A stretch of DNA of 48,976 nt, from positions 57,851 through 106,826 of the forward strand of contig BJOX01000286.1 of assembly GCA_009731375.1 (NCBI GenBank), written 5' to 3'. This document shows, piece after piece, positions 18,809-29,619 of this stretch. Each line of letters starts with the position of its first letter. Position 1 is the first letter of the stretch. Both the position numbers and the translations under genes were made by a program. The notes beneath the pieces are model-generated. The model searched no databases. It was not told where the DNA came from and worked only from the letters and a program-made list of their open reading frames with translations. Origin of the DNA: Paulinella micropora. Lineage: Eukaryota > Cercozoa > Imbricatea > Euglyphida.

Positions 18809-19019
18809 GTGAGGATGAGAACAAAGAAACTTTAACGAGTTTAGTGGCCCAGACATCCGAACTCGTCGGAGTGTGATGGAGGGGGAAAAGGTCTAGGCTC
18901 AAATATTCAGTACTCAAGTTTCCGAAAACACTAACAATTGGCGGCTCTGATGAACTACTCAGAACTCAGAACAGCCGCACCGAAAAACTTGAGGACTGAA
19001 AACAACATTAACAAACACC
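18776..19019 (-). repeat. 244-bp direct repeat, copy 1 (candidate B2 of a split direct repeat)
   Basis: Matches 19564-19807 over 244 bp with about 7 substitutions by eye (about 97%). Both start ttaaagttccgttatcg and end aacattaacaaacacc. The pair and the 544-bp spacer lie directly downstream of a minus-strand tyrosine-recombinase ORF. Confidence 0.88.
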
Positions 19020-19376
19020 GGTGCTCTCTATTATTAATATTAATTGACCGGGTGGAGGAGGGTATAATGGAAGGAAAAAACCGGAATCCAATACTGGGTG
19101 GAGGAGGGGAGAGCGGACGGTGAAACTAACCTCAGAGTAACAAAACAATCCTGCGGACCGGAACGAACCTACATTGACACAGGGAGGCACCTAGCAGGCC
19201 GAACAAATGACTAGTCGTTCAGGGTGACTACTACCAGAGGCAGCACCAACAGTCCGAAGGGGAAACAGAACAAGAAAAGAACGCAGGCCACTAGGAGGGA
19301 AGAACGCCACCGAGCCCTAAAGGGGGAGAAGAAGGAAAGAAAAAGAAGACAAAAAGGGAAGGGTGGGCGGGAGTTT

Positions 19377-19412
19377 GAAAGTTGGGAAGATCTGACGATC
19401 TTCCCAACTTTC
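19377..19412. repeat. Perfect 16-bp stem hairpin
   Basis: gaaagttgggaagatc (19377-19392), loop tgac, and its exact reverse complement (19397-19412). It lies in the spacer between the two 244-bp repeats. Confidence 0.95.
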
Positions 19413-19443
19413 CAACCTAGGCCTAACCAGACGCCGGAAGAAA

Positions 19444-19468
19444 CACGCGCCGGCTCCGCCGGCGCGTG
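19444..19468. repeat. Perfect 11-bp GC-rich hairpin
   Basis: cacgcgccggc (19444-19454), loop tcc, exact complement 19458-19468. It lies 31 bp from the preceding hairpin. Confidence 0.93.
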
Positions 19469-19510
19469 AAGCCGCGCCGACCGGACTGGCGCAAAAACCT
19501 AAACGCCTCA

Positions 19511-19576
19511 AACGGAACTTTAACGGCTGTTAATTCCGGGCGAAGCCCCGAACAAACCAGTAATTAAAGTTCCGTT
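19511..19576. repeat. 13-bp inverted repeat spanning the edge of the second 244-bp repeat
   Basis: aacggaactttaa (19511-19523) is the exact reverse complement of ttaaagttccgtt (19564-19576), the first 13 bases of the repeat, with a 40-nt loop. Confidence 0.9.
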
Positions 19577-19807
19577 ATCGTTGCGTTCCGCTTTAAGTGA
19601 GGATGAGAACAAAGAAACATTAACGAGTTTAGTGGCCCAGACATCCGAACTCGTCGGAGTGTGATGGAGGGGGGAAAGGTCTAAGCTCAAATATTCAGTA
19701 CTCAAGTTTCCGAAAACACTAACAGTTGGCGGCTCTGATGAAATACTCAGAACTCAGAACAGCCGCACCGTAAAACTTGACGACTGAAAACAACATTAAC
19801 AAACACC
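19564..19807 (-). repeat. 244-bp direct repeat, copy 2 (candidate B1)
   Basis: Second copy of 18776-19019, in the same orientation. It is immediately downstream (minus strand) of the tyrosine-recombinase reading. Confidence 0.88.
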
Positions 19808-19822
19808 TCCACCATTTGAGCC

Positions 19823-20847
19823 TTAGAGATTCCCCGACCCCCCTATAGCCTTCTGTTCGGCCACCAACTCAGCCATCCTCGCGCCCACGTAGAGGCGGAA
19901 ACAAGTCGAAGACCAACACCCGGCGCGCATGATCGTAGTATCGGAAGCGCCCATTGAAAAGAGACGTGCAGCGCCGCCACGATGAAGAGAGATCCCTTGA
20001 ATCGACCGCCTGTTGTAACCCCGGCCTTCTGTAGAAGATCGCGCGCGGTATTGACGAAAGTGGAGCGATCGAGCGGAGAGTTGTCGGCAAGGCGGAAGTA
20101 GGGATAGTTCCCAGCCAAAGGGAGCCTGAAGGTGTCTCGACTTGACTCGAAGCGCTTCATCCAGGCGTGCGGGCAGATGACCGGGTTGGTTTGCTCTACG
20201 AGACCGACCTCGCACCCTCGGCGGAATGGATCCTGCTTAGCCCCGTCTAGGGTGACCATGATGAGGTTCCTTTCGTCGACCAAGCGTAACTTTACAAAGG
20301 AATTGACGAGGAAACGGCAAGTAGCGAGCGATCCGGATGCTACGAGTTCACCTACTCGGAAAAGACCAAAGAAGCCCCAGATGGCGACCGTGACAACAGT
20401 AATCCAGAGGTGCCGGGTTGACTTCGCGACGCTACGGCATTTGATGGCACTGAGGGTGTAACTCGCCATGGCCTCAAGCATCGGAAGCTCGAGGGTGAGG
20501 CGGCTATCCAACTTGGTACGCTTACTGCGTTTAATGCCCCTCCAGGCCATTTCGACGAAGCGATTGTCTGTGGGGTCTCCCATGCCCAGCCGGAGGCAGA
20601 CGTCCCGGATCGCATACATGTAAACCTTACAAGTTGAGACCGACATGTGGCTCAACCAAATTAGAAAGAGGACAATGAGCACCGGGTCCGGCTGCCACCA
20701 AACGGGACGCCAGTGCTCTGTAGAGTAGGACTGACAGAAGGAGCGAAGCTTGCGGATAACAGAGCTGTAAGATGCACTGGTGCTATACGACACGGAGCAG
20801 GCCATGACTTCGATCGCAGACTTGACCAGCCAGGGAACTTCGTTCAC
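19823..20847 (-). pseudogene. Tyrosine recombinase of a DIRS/PAT/Ngaro-type retroelement
   Basis: The minus-strand reading has an N-terminal SAM-like core-binding part (ASYSSVIRKLRSFCQSY, then STCKVYMYAIRDVC). The catalytic domain shows box I Arg in FGLFRVGELVASG, the Lys region GAKQDPFRRG, and LFSMGASDTTIMRAGCWSS with FRLYV carrying the nucleophile Tyr. A frameshift sits near 20005, at box II. There the usual H-S-L-R is replaced by I-S-L-H, so both the His and the second Arg are lost in this copy. Such enzymes integrate circular element DNA. No ATG starts the frame; it overlaps the stop of the upstream RNase H-like reading (gtga). The copy is inactive, and the family assignment is firm to the level of eukaryotic YR elements. 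Confidence 0.85.
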
Positions 20848-21149
20848 TGCTGCAGAGGACGCAAAGAAGGCCCGGACGGGTTCAACTTGGACCAGGTCGC
20901 GGTCGCTTGGGCTATCTGCGCACGGGCCAACAGGTCAACAATGTGAATACGTTCGCGAAATTCTTGTGAGGCGGTGAGAGAGACGCCGAGGACAGAAAGC
21001 TTTGAGGTCCAAGAGTCGATCAGACTCTGAATGTTCGGCCGGGGAGAATAACACGAGTTGAGACAATGAGCGGCCGGAGCACAGTCGGTGACGATATGGA
21101 ACTTCCGGATGCCCAGGGCGACCGCAAACTCATGGGCTGAAGCGTAAGC
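20844..21149 (-). pseudogene. RNase H-like tail of the YR retroelement
   Basis: The minus-strand frame (AYASAHEFAVALGIRKFHIV, then TDCAPAAHCLN, later RIHIVDLLARAQ) has the spacing of an RNase H end: Glu helix, TD strand, and a final D-LAR-like motif. Its place just before the recombinase is the normal order RT-RNase H-YR. The rest of the element is cut off at about 21150, where unrelated sequence begins. Confidence 0.45.
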
Positions 21150-21467
21150 GTGTTACCGGTCATATATATTACATATCTATCGGTTATATATTCAATTGTG
21201 TATGGATATATTTCCAGTACTGATCAGTCCGGTCCTACCTCATTTACTATTGAACTTCAGGACACTAATCAGTATGATCCGGTTATTATTAATAGGAACT
21301 AGATTCAGAAACAAGTGCTCGTGCCATTTGCACTGCGCACTTCGTTACCAGTTCAGTTTCCTCAGTAAAGACGATCTACGAAGTACTTCATTGAACCTCT
21401 GCGTAAACCCAGAACTAGAGTAATTTACTCAATCACCGGAATAATCAATATTGACCGGTTATAGGTC
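21150..21467 (+). other. Leader or LTR of a second copia element (candidate)
   Basis: An AT-rich stretch with repeated accggt/cggtta motifs directly precedes a copia gag start. Its position suggests an LTR plus leader, but no second copy exists in the window and no clear primer site was found. Confidence 0.3.
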
Positions 21468-24400
21468 ATGAGCCAGCAAAATGTGAAGTACCAACTAAAG
21501 ATCCCACTACTTCCAAGGAAACCTGACATTCACCAATTCGACTCATGGAAGGAGGATTTCCTTCTCTTCCTGGCGAGCGTAAACCCTAAGCACCTACTGA
21601 TACTCAACGACCTTGCTTCACCGGTCTCTACGCAAGAGATTCGGGCGATGTACGCTGACGAGATCAAGAAGGCGAGGGCGGCGACAGCCACATCTACGAC
21701 TACTACCACGTCAACTACGACGACTCAAACCATCTCAAGTAAAAAGGCAACTGCTTCCGGAAAGTCGAGTCAAAAGGCTACTGCCTCCGGGAAGGCACCA
21801 CCACAACTCGCAGCTGGCGACAGCGAGGACGATGACGACCCAGACGACTCCAAAAGCGGCGGGCTGCAACCAGCGCACTCGTCCACGTCAAGGTCGGCAA
21901 CCCTGATGCCCCTCGTGGCAACCTGGATTGACATCCTGCTCACGCCTGCAACGAGATTGCAAGCCAACATACAGATCAGAGCATTCTTGACTGAAGCGAT
22001 ACCACATGGACACCCTGCAGCACTGACCATCGCCCGGGCCGGCAACGATCCTGCTGACAAGTGGGCAGCGCTGAGTGACCGCTACGGAAACAAGGGACAG
22101 ATTGCTACTGCCAAGTTGCTATTCGACCTGTTTCAGGGAACGATCACCTAAAGCGACGATCTAAATACGTTCATCGACAAGACACATGTACGGTTCGAAC
22201 AGCTCGCGGCAAGGAATATTATCTTACCCGATATGATGAAGACAATCTTCACCCTGCACAAGCTCCATGCGTCACACCACGACTACCTGAAGACAGTAGG
22301 CACTACACTGTACTGGTCGAAGTCGGATCACGAGAAACCTACCTTTGACGAGTTTTCCCGACTGATACTACAACAGCACCACGCGCAAGGCTTCGGACCC
22401 GGCAACGAATACCAGACCCCTGTCATCGCCAACTATGCAAGCGAGCAGAAGAATGGAAGCAACCGAAGTCGAGGGGGAGCTAACCGCGGGACCGCTAACG
22501 GCGGAGCAACGAAGAAATGTCACAACTGTTCGCGCACCAACCACGTCGCTGGAAACTGCCGAGCCACCTGCACACGCAAAGGTTGTGAAGGTAAGCCGAC
22601 TCATTCGGGAGCAGAGTGCCCGTTACCTCGACGATCCCAAAAGTTGACCAAGTCAACGACGCGTGCCACACTTCCACCGAAATCTGGTACCCAACGGAGC
22701 AGCACCGCAAATTTAAGAGTGGACGGGCAGCATCAGGAAATTGAAGGCGAGAAGGAGGCACCTACCGACCAGTGGGACGACGACAAGTCTGCTGACGTAT
22801 ACATGTTCGATGCCGACTCAGAGAAGGATGAGAGCGATGAAGAACAGGCGACCCCATCGACTGCATCGTTCCCCGACGCACCGTTGCAACCTACGGCGGA
22901 CAGCGGGGGTGGTATGTTCAGCTTCAACCTGGATGACAACAAGAACAGACAGCGGATTACTTCAGATGAAATTGAGGCAGCACAGACAGAAGAAGTGAGA
23001 GACCCACACTCACCGCCATCAACTGGACCAGAGGCACAGACTCGAGTGGACATCAACACTGAACGGACACTGGACCAACGCTTCGCCAGCCTACTGGACG
23101 CAAGGGCAACGACTGCAGACATCGCACACGACCCACGAGCCAGACGGGCTTATGGATCACTGACGGGTACTCGCATCGTCGCTGGACCTCACTTGAGATA
23201 CCCGCCCAACCAACCATCGAACCCCCCAAACCCAGCGGACCCACCGAACCCAGCGGGCCCACCGAACCCAACGAACCCGGAGGAGTACGTGTGGCAAACA
23301 CCGGATGTCAGGGAGTTCATGCAACTACTTGAAGACAAGCGCAGGGGAGAGGAAACAACCCAATGCAACATCGAGGGGGAGAGGAACGTACCGATCATGA
23401 TCAACCCACCCACCAACGACATCCCCTACCTGAGGAACCTCTACCTGCGATGTGCAGCCAACGCATGGAACCGCTTCCCTCACCCATGGCTCAAGGCAGA
23501 CGGCCGTGCACCAGCCATGTACGACATGCATGGGACTGACCCTGTGCCGATGCACCCGAACCTTCATCAGCCAGACAAACGACCAAACATACCGTGGGAA
23601 TCATTGAGCCGATCACAACAGATAGATGAAAATGATTACCAGCGAGCATTGTCCCACTGGCACAATCTCCAGAGCGTTAACAGCGACAACCTGACGATCT
23701 GCGGTTTCCCACCACCGCCCATTCATTGGCCACCACCATGGAGGCCGAAGCAAGCTAGCTACGCGTACCCCATGCCACGACCGACGCCATGGTTCATCTC
23801 TACGAGGATGGCAGCTGCAATGACAGGCTGAGCAGGCCGTCCGGAACACCACATCATCCAACACCACCCTAGTCTACCACCTAAGAGGGAGAAGCGACTT
23901 CGCCGAGACGACGGCAGGACCACACCATCGCACAGCAGCAGTGCTACGACATCGCCACCACGCATCAGCTTGGTCAGACGAGGACGTCGACGCGGAGAAG
24001 CCGCATCATCGTCAACGACATCACCTACAAGAACGAGAACGACGGTGTCGACTGCAACCACATCGACAACTACGTTACCGACAAGCACATCCTCATCAGG
24101 GGATTATGCAACGGCCAACGACGTGTACGACGCAGCTGTGGCACGGATCCGGACGTCTACGACACAAAGCTGTGACGACTCTACACCCCTGGTCGCGCCA
24201 CAACGATACTCGATGCCGACACCTGCGATCGACGACGGATCAATTGCGGACAATGAGGATACGAGTTACCAAGTGAAAAACGTTTTCCGGCGATCAGGTG
24301 ACCGCAATAGCCCACCACAACCGGAGACAGCACCTGCGGAGACTGCGGATTATACAACCTCACCGACGAGTGGATCGACGACGACTGAACCTGACATGGC

Positions 24401-24720
24401 AGCAGCGACGCCCACACCCAGGGCAAGCCAGCCCGTCACCGAAGGCAAGACCGAAGCTACCCCGCCGACACCGACACTAGAGACGGCTGCGAAGTCCTAC
24501 AGCATCATCGACGTTCATGAGTGTTTCAGATGCCCTACGATCGAAGAGGTTGACCTGCTGCAGAGGACCTACAATTTCACCATCGGGGAGAAAGACTGAA
24601 AAAAGAGCTTCAAGAAGGGCTGCATCAAGTGCATACCTATCTGCAAGAAGGAAAAAGGACGAGTGAGACCTGACTGCGAGTTTTGCAATCGACCACTGGA
24701 CCTGATTCGACCCCTCCGAG
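21468..24720 (+). pseudogene. gag: copia Gag and following region, interrupted by stops
   Basis: One frame from the ATG at 21468 is interrupted by TAA at 22149-22151, TGA at 23829-23831 and TGA at 24597-24599. The coding signal continues in the same frame each time. The N-terminus IHQFDSWKEDFLLFLASVN fits copia Gag. A low-complexity Ala/Thr/Ser insert follows, then a capsid core (DKWAALSDRYGNKGQIATAK). The zinc knuckle CHNCSRTNHVAGNC (Cx2Cx4Hx4C) comes next, with a second Cys/His cluster (CTRKGCEGKPTHSGAECP) similar in layout to that of the complete element. After it lie a Pro/Asn-rich repeat (PPNPA) and an Asp/Glu-rich part. Past 24599 a Cys-rich remnant (CIKCIPICK) runs to the junction at about 24720. 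Copy dead unless stops are read through. Confidence 0.8.
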
Positions 24721-24721
24721 T

Positions 24722-25126
24722 CTTACTCTTCCATTCGGGGCCGTAGGTCTTTTTTGCCCAATTCCAGCCCCACTCCTTTGCCGGCACTTCTACGCTCATG
24801 ATCAGACCACGTGTCACCTCCCGCATCTCGTCCGTTTGCCCCTCCGGCTCCGGCTGCCTCAGCGTTCCTTCCTCCTTTTCTTCTTTGACCACAGCTATGC
24901 GATCGCTGTCTTGCGCCCCTTCCGGTTTGACGAATAGTTCCTCCAGATCATCGTTGATCGGAGCACCTTGGGCCTCGTCCACCTTCAACCCGGCCGCCTT
25001 CCAAATCTTTACTAGGATGGGCCATGCTGGCTGATTCTCGTCAAAGTTGATTACGTCGCGCCAACGCTTGATCTCCCCCTGGACTAAAACCACGTGCGCG
25101 GAGGTCTCCAAGTCCACCCCATCCAC
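24722..25126 (-). pseudogene. copia integrase C-terminal remnant, inverted
   Basis: The minus-strand reading VVLVQGEIKRWRDVINFDEN matches the copia segment after integrase (x-x-G-K-I-x-x-S-R-D-V-V-F-x-E). An acidic linker (KEEKEEG) and KEWGWNWAKKTYGPEWK follow. Homology ends at about 24722, where it abuts the oppositely oriented gag element. The RT part is missing. Confidence 0.65.
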
Positions 25127-25177
25127 GCCGCGGGTAAGGAGCGGTCCTCCTCCTTTCGCAGCACATGGTACTTCTTG

Positions 25178-26299
25178 TCAAGCACCGCATGACAGATGCA
25201 TCCAAAGGTGACTGTGCAGCAACGACAGCCATTCCACGTTTTCCTCGTAAGGGAACATGGTGAATAGTCGCGGCTCTTTGCCTCCCGGTGGCGGCGTCAG
25301 GTTATGCAGCAGCCCAACGTGCAGTAGCGCGTAACCCAAGTACACATATGGCAGCTGAGCTCTCTTCAGTAGCTTCCTCGCCCCCGCCCAGATATGCTTC
25401 TGCGAGACTTCCACTAGAGCCTGATTGTTGGGATCGTTCCTAACCGCGTATCGCGGGCGCACCCCGACACTTTCGATCATGTCATTAAAGACTTGTGATC
25501 TCTGATAAGCGCCGTCTCCCCGTATTTGTTTAACCCGGTTTCCCGTCTGGGTCCTGCTCATCCGGAACACCTTGCTTGCCACCACTGACTGCCGCTGCAT
25601 CTCCTCGTTCAGGAGAAGCTCCAAGTTGGTGTATCCCACGGTGTCCTCTACCATTGCCATGAGGCATAACTCTCCGTTAAGTAGAGGTCTTGCCAGCAGT
25701 GCGGAGGTGTCCACCGACCAGCCTTCACCCTTCTCCTTCATTCTGGTTCCATGCGCCTTCGCGCGATGAGGCGGCTTTTGGGCTCCGCCCGCCGGACACT
25801 CCGGACACTCCTTACTAACGTCTTTGTTGACGTTCACTAGTTTTACGTCATGTGCCTGTGCTATGGCTTGCAACTTTGCGGCAGCGGGATCATGAAATAT
25901 CCGATGGAGTAGTCCCATATCCCACTCCTTCTTTCTTGCCTTGTTGGTGGTCCAGAAGGCAGCTTGCTGTTCCGTCGATCCCGATTGGAACCGGATCACA
26001 GAGTCTTCAGTGTCGAAGTATAGAATTGCATCCTTCTCCTCCTTCACATCCGGGACCACCAACCTAGTGGTGTAAGGCGAATCCTTTCGCAACACCAGCG
26101 TATACCCATCGAGCATCATCTTAGGTCCGGACACGAGTAATTCGATCAAGTGCTCACCCACCCACACTTCCTTTAGTGGTAGGCTTCCATCCCGCCCGTC
26201 ACCCCGGAGAGTAGGTAGCTTGTAATCCCCTTGGGAGTCCATCCTGGTGGTTCCACCCACCGCGCTGAACTCTTTCACTTCACGCTTGACGCCCTGCAT
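25178..26299 (-). pseudogene. copia integrase, inverted
   Basis: A minus-strand reading of about 373 codons covers a GAG-pre-integrase segment (LLHRIFHDPAAAKLQ, where copia has LWHxRLGH) and the CPECPAG zinc pair. The catalytic core has D in WSVDTSA, D in QIRGDGAYQ, and the late region NNQALVEVSQKH, where Glu stands at the third acidic position. FGCICHAV follows after a frameshift near 25200. It is therefore recognisable but broken. Orientation is opposite to the gag region at its left. Confidence 0.8.
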
Positions 26300-26520
26300 G
26301 AACTCCTTTTAGCTTGGTGGCGCCATGTCTGACACAGCCACCGAGTCCAGCATGGGGTCGGGACCTTTCGCGGTCTTGTCGCATTCCGTCCATCCTTTCC
26401 CATTAACGCACGATTCAACATCATCCTTATCACCTCCATTTCTTCTTCCTGAAGTTGCTCGGGCTCCCCCTGGACCTCGCTGGCGTAGACCACCACATGC
26501 TCCGGCATGTCGCATCCCTC
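26300..26520 (-). pseudogene. copia protease remnant
   Basis: Just upstream (minus strand) of the integrase, the frame reads DPMLDSVAVSDM, the copia L-D-S-G-A-S-x-H-M site with Gly changed to Val. Frames shift within it. It is a dead remnant of the same element. Confidence 0.55.
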
Positions 26521-27665
26521 TAGCGGTCGTAACCAGTAGGGTCAGGGTCGCTTCTCCCAGTCCCCATGATCATTATTCTCTTGTTCTCTCTTCTGTCTTT
26601 CTTCATTGACAGATTGTGGTCTCTGAGTCTTAACAATTGTTGGTGAATGTGCAGATTCTGTCTTGACAAGACTGGGGAAAACTATTGGCTTTCACTCTAA
26701 GCAATGAACTAACTTTGGGTTGACTAACCTAAGAATAGCTGTGAAAGTATTTTTGTAAGTCTTAAAGTCTTTGATGTTTCTGGGAAGAGTGATCTTCAAG
26801 TATAATTTCACTTTCGGGTATTGGGTAGGTAATGTTATGTCTTATCTGTAGGCTTACCCGAGCTACTTGACAAGAAACTTGTTGAGAGAACGTCGGCGAC
26901 AATGAAGCAAGGCAACTTGTCCTGACGACTTGTTCTGTTGAGATGGGGATTTCCTCCAGTGCTAGGGAAAAGTCCAATTAGTGCGATGAACGCCAAAAAC
27001 GAGCGGGTCTGTGCTAAGTGGTTGTCGAACGACAGTGCCACTCCAAACCTGATTAAATTCAAGCATGTTGGGTTGAGGAAGGGTGCAGAAAACAGTCGTG
27101 ACCGGCAGCTCTGGCGAGCTGGACTCTTGGCAACCACAGACACTGCTTACGGAACGCTCCACTACGTACTCTTAACGCATCGATGGGCGGCTAGCTCAGG
27201 CTGAGCTCTGACTGCCTCGAACCACCAGTTACTGCGCTAAGACTCAGCTCAACTCGCACAGTGCCTCACAAGATATCTATCAACCACACACAGTAAAAAG
27301 AAATTAGTTCTGCTCTGGCACAAAAAACGAACAAGACAACGTCTCTCCGTGTGTTGTGGCCATCTTTCTTCAGTTCTTGGAGATACTCTTCAAGGGTTCC
27401 TACGCTTCTGGCGCTTCAAGACTTCATAACATATTGATGTACGATGTATCGAAGAATGACTTTGATGATTATACCTCGTCCAAGAGTAACGGACGACTGA
27501 AATGAATGGTAAGTATTAAGAACGGAACAATAACTGGACCCACTTTGTGGGGGCAGATATAACCACTCGGTTCACAAAGCTGTATTGACATTAATTGTTC
27601 TGATACGCGATCTAACCACATAACCTGGTTAATTACATGAAAATATTAGTTACCAAACTATTATC
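26521..27665. other. No gene recognised
   Basis: Unique-looking sequence with short open frames on both strands (for example 26938-27204) and no motif. Its left part may be leader or LTR of the inverted copia element. Nothing is proven. Confidence 0.4.
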
Positions 27666-27670
27666 TAACA

Positions 27671-27731
<61 letters not shown>

Positions 27732-27732
<1 letters not shown>

Positions 27733-27904
27733 GGGAGTACATAGGCCATCGGTCCTTTCCATGGGCTGATTGGTATAAAGCTCCTAGAGTAATGTTCTAT
27801 GCCGTCACTTCCTTTATTCCACCGATTGGTGTGGAGACTTTCCTTATGGAATGGAGGACTGGATGCACATGGCCTTTTGGCTCAGCAATTGGCAGGAGAT
27901 ACAC

Positions 27905-27905
<1 letters not shown>
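27732..27905 (+). mobile_element. SINE-like family B, full copy
   Basis: 174-bp unit starting agggagtacataggccatcg and ending in the shared 3' tail ggccttttggctcagcaatt ... acact. (ATT)n tracts precede (27672-27731) and follow it. The same unit occurs in inverted orientation at five or more places right of 41.6 kb. The 5' part is not an obvious tRNA. Confidence 0.85.
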
Positions 27906-27944
<39 letters not shown>

Positions 27945-28180
27945 GGACACAGTGATAGCACAGTGGTCAAGTTCTACCATTTATCTGGGCCCTGTCGCCA
28001 GTTCGATTCCAGTCGGTGCCACCAGTATTTTCATTGAACATACCGGTCAGTCTGGAAGTGTTGGAACTGCCCTTGCGGGGGTGTCATTAAAGCCTATCGT
28101 CAATTCTTCGTACTCCCCTCACGGGTGAGACGATGGAGGCGCATGTGCAGATTTGCATCAGCAATTGACAGAGAAGCACT
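27945..28180 (+). mobile_element. tRNA-headed SINE family A, full copy
   Basis: Starts ggacacagtgatagcacagt. The A-box-like tagcacagtggtcaag and B-box gttcgattcca (consensus GGTTCGANTCC) lie in the first 75 bp. An unrelated body and the shared tail (gaggcgcatgtgcag ... gagaagcact) follow, then (ATT)n. This is the architecture of a Pol III-transcribed SINE. Confidence 0.9.
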
Positions 28181-28190
28181 ATTATTATTA

Positions 28191-28270
<80 letters not shown>

Positions 28271-28271
<1 letters not shown>

Positions 28272-28315
28272 GGGAGTACATAGGCCATCGGTCCTTTCCA
28301 TGGGCTGATTGGTAT
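28271..28315 (+). mobile_element. SINE-like family B, truncated copy
   Basis: The first 45 bp of unit B follow the long (ATT)n tract at 28180-28270, then break off into another repeat. Confidence 0.8.
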
Positions 28316-28691
28316 TAACATACACCACATGAGATCAAAGGGGCATTTACATTCCGCGATCTAGGGGTGGTGACGGGTTTCGAGGCGTCCCAGATACTTA
28401 CCACAAAACGTCCTCATGCGCTGGCAGACCGCATGAAATGTCTGCTACCTCTTTGAGTACCTCCATGCGGGACCTACCCAGTCTCGTGGAGCTCTCACGC
28501 GGGGAAGATCAATCATTTGTAGTTGATTTCCTGCAAGGTACCCGACACTGTGCGTGTAGTAGGGACTTCCTTTTGGGGCCTTCTATGCAGGATGGTTAGA
28601 GTCACTCTTCACTCCCCAACATACTCACTGTTGGGTCGAGGGATGGAGGCGCATGGCCCTCGGGCTCAGCCATGACAGATCAATGTATATG
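28316..28691 (+). mobile_element. SINE-like unit E with the shared tail
   Basis: About 375 bp of otherwise unique sequence ending gatggaggcgcatggccctc, then gggctcagccatgacagatc and (ATT)n. The last 50 bp match the tails of units A and B; the remainder does not. Confidence 0.55.
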
Positions 28692-28698
28692 ATTATTA

Positions 28699-28729
<31 letters not shown>

Positions 28730-28958
28730 CACCGTGATAGCCCAGTGGTCAAGTTCTACCATCTGGGCCCTGTCGCCAGTTCGATTCTCGTCGGTGCCAC
28801 CAGTATCTTCATTGAACATACCGGTCCGTCTGGAAGTGTTGGAACTGCCCGTGCGGGGGTGTCATTAGAGCCTATCGTCAATTCTTCGTACTCCCCTCAC
28901 GGGTGAGACGATGGAGGCGCATGTGCAGATTTGCATCAGCCATTGACAGAGAAGCACT
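28730..28958 (+). mobile_element. tRNA-headed SINE family A
   Basis: Begins inside the tRNA-like head (caccgtgatagcccagtggt) with B-box gttcgattctc. It has the same body and tail as 27945-28180 and ends in (ATT)n at 28959-28981. Confidence 0.9.
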
Positions 28959-29019
28959 ATTATTATTATTATTATTATTATTTACAGACACTATTTTAAT
29001 AAAATACTTGCCACTAGTT

Positions 29020-29619
29020 GGATTAAGTGGGAAGTGGTGAGTAAAATGGAAGTGGTATCAAGAGATACAAAAATGGAAAATTGAAGCGTAAAGAAGAAAA
29101 AATTAAAATTGAGGAAAGAGAAAGGAAAACTGGGGAAATGAGGAAAGAAAGGAAGAGAGAAAACAGCAAGGATACAAAAACAGTGGTAAATAAAATATGT
29201 ACACAAAGGAGAGAAAAAAAAAAAGAAAAAGAAAAAAAAATCAAAAGTTTAAAAAGAGTGAAATAAAAAATAAAAATCAGAAAAAAAACAAAAGATGTGA
29301 AAGAAGGAAGAGCTTGTTTTTATCAAAAAAAGCCGCGCAATCCGAATAGTTTTAACACTATTTACTATAATTGAATAATTAGCCAGGGAAATAATTTGCC
29401 GATCTCCGACCATGGAAGCCAAAATGTGGATTGGACTGCGGCTTAGCCTAGGCATGAAACCAGGATAAGCCTGATCCACCTCTCTTAGATTGGATGATCG
29501 GAGAGGCTGGCGAATCATTTTTCTGACGAATTATTTTATAATTATTGTATCAAGTGCAGTGTATACGTTGTACTGTAGATCACGAGTCTGGATACATGAA
29601 TGTGTGAACATCATGATGG
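29020..29619. other. Purine-rich stretch, then no gene
   Basis: 29060-29310 is A/G-rich (gaaaag, aaaagaaaa runs). 29310-29619 shows nothing recognisable and forms the 3' flank of the kinase gene. Confidence 0.5.

Noticed and set aside
19377-19420. Helitron 3' end (hairpin followed by CTAG)
   Set aside because: The stem is longer and the spacing shorter than in Helitrons, and no 5' TC terminus or Rep/helicase sequence was seen. The YR element explains the region better.
18776-19807. TRIM-type miniature LTR element
   Set aside because: The 244-bp direct repeats lack a primer site after the first copy, a polypurine tract before the second and a target duplication.
27870-27900. Dinoflagellate-type spliced leader in the family B tail (ggccttttggctcag)
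   Set aside because: It resembles the spliced leader core but lacks the A before TTTT and the AAG end, and it lies in a repeated 3' tail followed by ATT repeats, not at a transcript 5' end.
28180-28270. Poly-Asn or poly-Ile/Leu proteins across ATT repeats
   Set aside because: Open frames arise from the microsatellite; the same tracts are open in all frames without TAA/TAG and have no gene context.
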